From: Chitinophagales bacterium
GTDB lineage: Bacteria; Bacteroidota; Bacteroidia; Chitinophagales; LD1
NCBI GenBank assembly: GCA_026129525.1
Contig: JAHCHW010000006.1
Coordinates: 269,942-333,941, forward strand
Length of the DNA: 64,000 bases
Reading direction: 5' to 3'
Positions 63,844 to 64,000 of this stretch are shown piece by piece (within the stretch, counting starts at the first letter, position 1; every line of letters begins with the position of its first letter). The notes beneath the pieces are model-generated. The model made no database searches. It saw only the letters and a list, made by a program, of their open reading frames with translations, and was not told the DNA's origin. Made by a program: the position numbers and the translations under genes.

Positions 63844-64000
63844 ATGGCATCAACATCAGAAACCGGACATGCCAAAAATGTAGCCAACTTTGAAGATTTG
63901 ATTTCCTTCTGCAATGGCTACGGTGGCAACTACAATCCGAGCACACAGGAACAACTTGCTGAAAAAGTTGGGACAAAGAAGAGTTACATTTCTCGACTTG
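63844..64000 (+). CDS. HTH protein, possibly chimeric, 3' end outside the window
   Basis: Only 52 codons are visible. The first 33 (MASTSETGHAKNVANFEDLI, then CNGYGGNYNPS) match, from memory, the start of a Bacteroidota hypothetical family with no known DNA-binding role. From residue 34 the frame becomes TQEQLAEKVGTKKSYISRL, the recognition helices of an XRE/HigA-type HTH. A fusion or recombination at codon 33/34 is suggested. The gene continues past the window. Confidence 0.6.
   Translation, partial: MASTSETGHAKNVANFEDLISFCNGYGGNYNPSTQEQLAEKVGTKKSYISRL

Noticed and set aside
1..64000. CRISPR array, rRNA or tRNA genes
   Set aside because: No regularly spaced direct repeats, rRNA-like stretches or cloverleaf-type sequences were noticed in the intergenic regions.

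Overview
The window is chromosomal DNA from a member of the Bacteroidota, probably a free-living relative of the Chitinophagales, Sphingobacteriales or Flavobacteriales; the order cannot be fixed from this sequence. The evidence is Bacteroidota-type promoters (TTTG, about 19 bases, then TAnnTTTG), several secreted proteins with type IX secretion (T9SS) C-terminal sorting domains of type A and B, a SusC/CirA-style TonB-dependent receptor with a carboxypeptidase-like N-terminal domain, a DksA-like protein with a lost zinc site, and a cysteine-poor L36. No rRNA, tRNA or CRISPR array was seen.

From 1 to 54 kb the window is mostly ordinary chromosome. 1-4.4 kb: a truncated exported coiled-coil protein, a nucleotide-sugar operon (rfbA, an NAD-dependent epimerase, galE) and a lysine-rich protein. 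4.4-13.9 kb: acyl-CoA dehydrogenase, a VanZ-like membrane protein, a T9SS esterase, aconitase, a secreted hypothetical and acetyl-CoA synthetase. 14.2-17.7 kb: the alpha ribosomal operon (infA, rpmJ, rpsM, rpsK, rpsD, rpoA, rplQ). 17.8-25.9 kb: addAB-like recombination helicase/nuclease genes, a DUF218 lipoprotein and sdaA. 26.0-28.5 kb: a detached piece of the S10/spc cluster (rpsC, rplP, rpmC, rpsQ, rplN, rplX), followed by a DksA-like gene. 29.6-40.2 kb: a CBS protein, a large T9SS type-B protein, a tyrosine recombinase, a 1022-residue BNR/sortilin-type protein, def, ruvX and sixA. 40.3-45.2 kb: a probable transition-metal locus (His-rich exported protein, TonB receptor, three lipoproteins, DmeF-like cation efflux). 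45.2-54.1 kb: the rsmI-purS-pssA-pepP operon read leftward, surface proteins, and an RsmB-like rRNA methyltransferase.

From 54.1 kb to the end the character changes. This accessory region holds a restriction-modification gene pair (a nuclease-methyltransferase fusion with a half-length specificity subunit), a DDE transposase, an orphan gene of unknown function, an Rhs/SpvB-type fragment that looks broken at both ends, a RelE-type toxin-antitoxin pair and a possibly chimeric HTH gene. The modules are separated by two kinds of structured DNA element. One (54277-54336 and 59113-59178) is a two-part hairpin with the same ACA/AGA internal loop in both copies and arms that differ in sequence but remain complementary; the two copies bracket the RM-transposase block. 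The other (59231-59391 and 60187-60347) is a long imperfect inverted repeat with YAAC...GTTAGCGG ends, similar in layout to integron attC sites; its two copies flank the orphan gene at 59421-60179. This cassette-like organisation is the strongest candidate in the window for an undescribed system.
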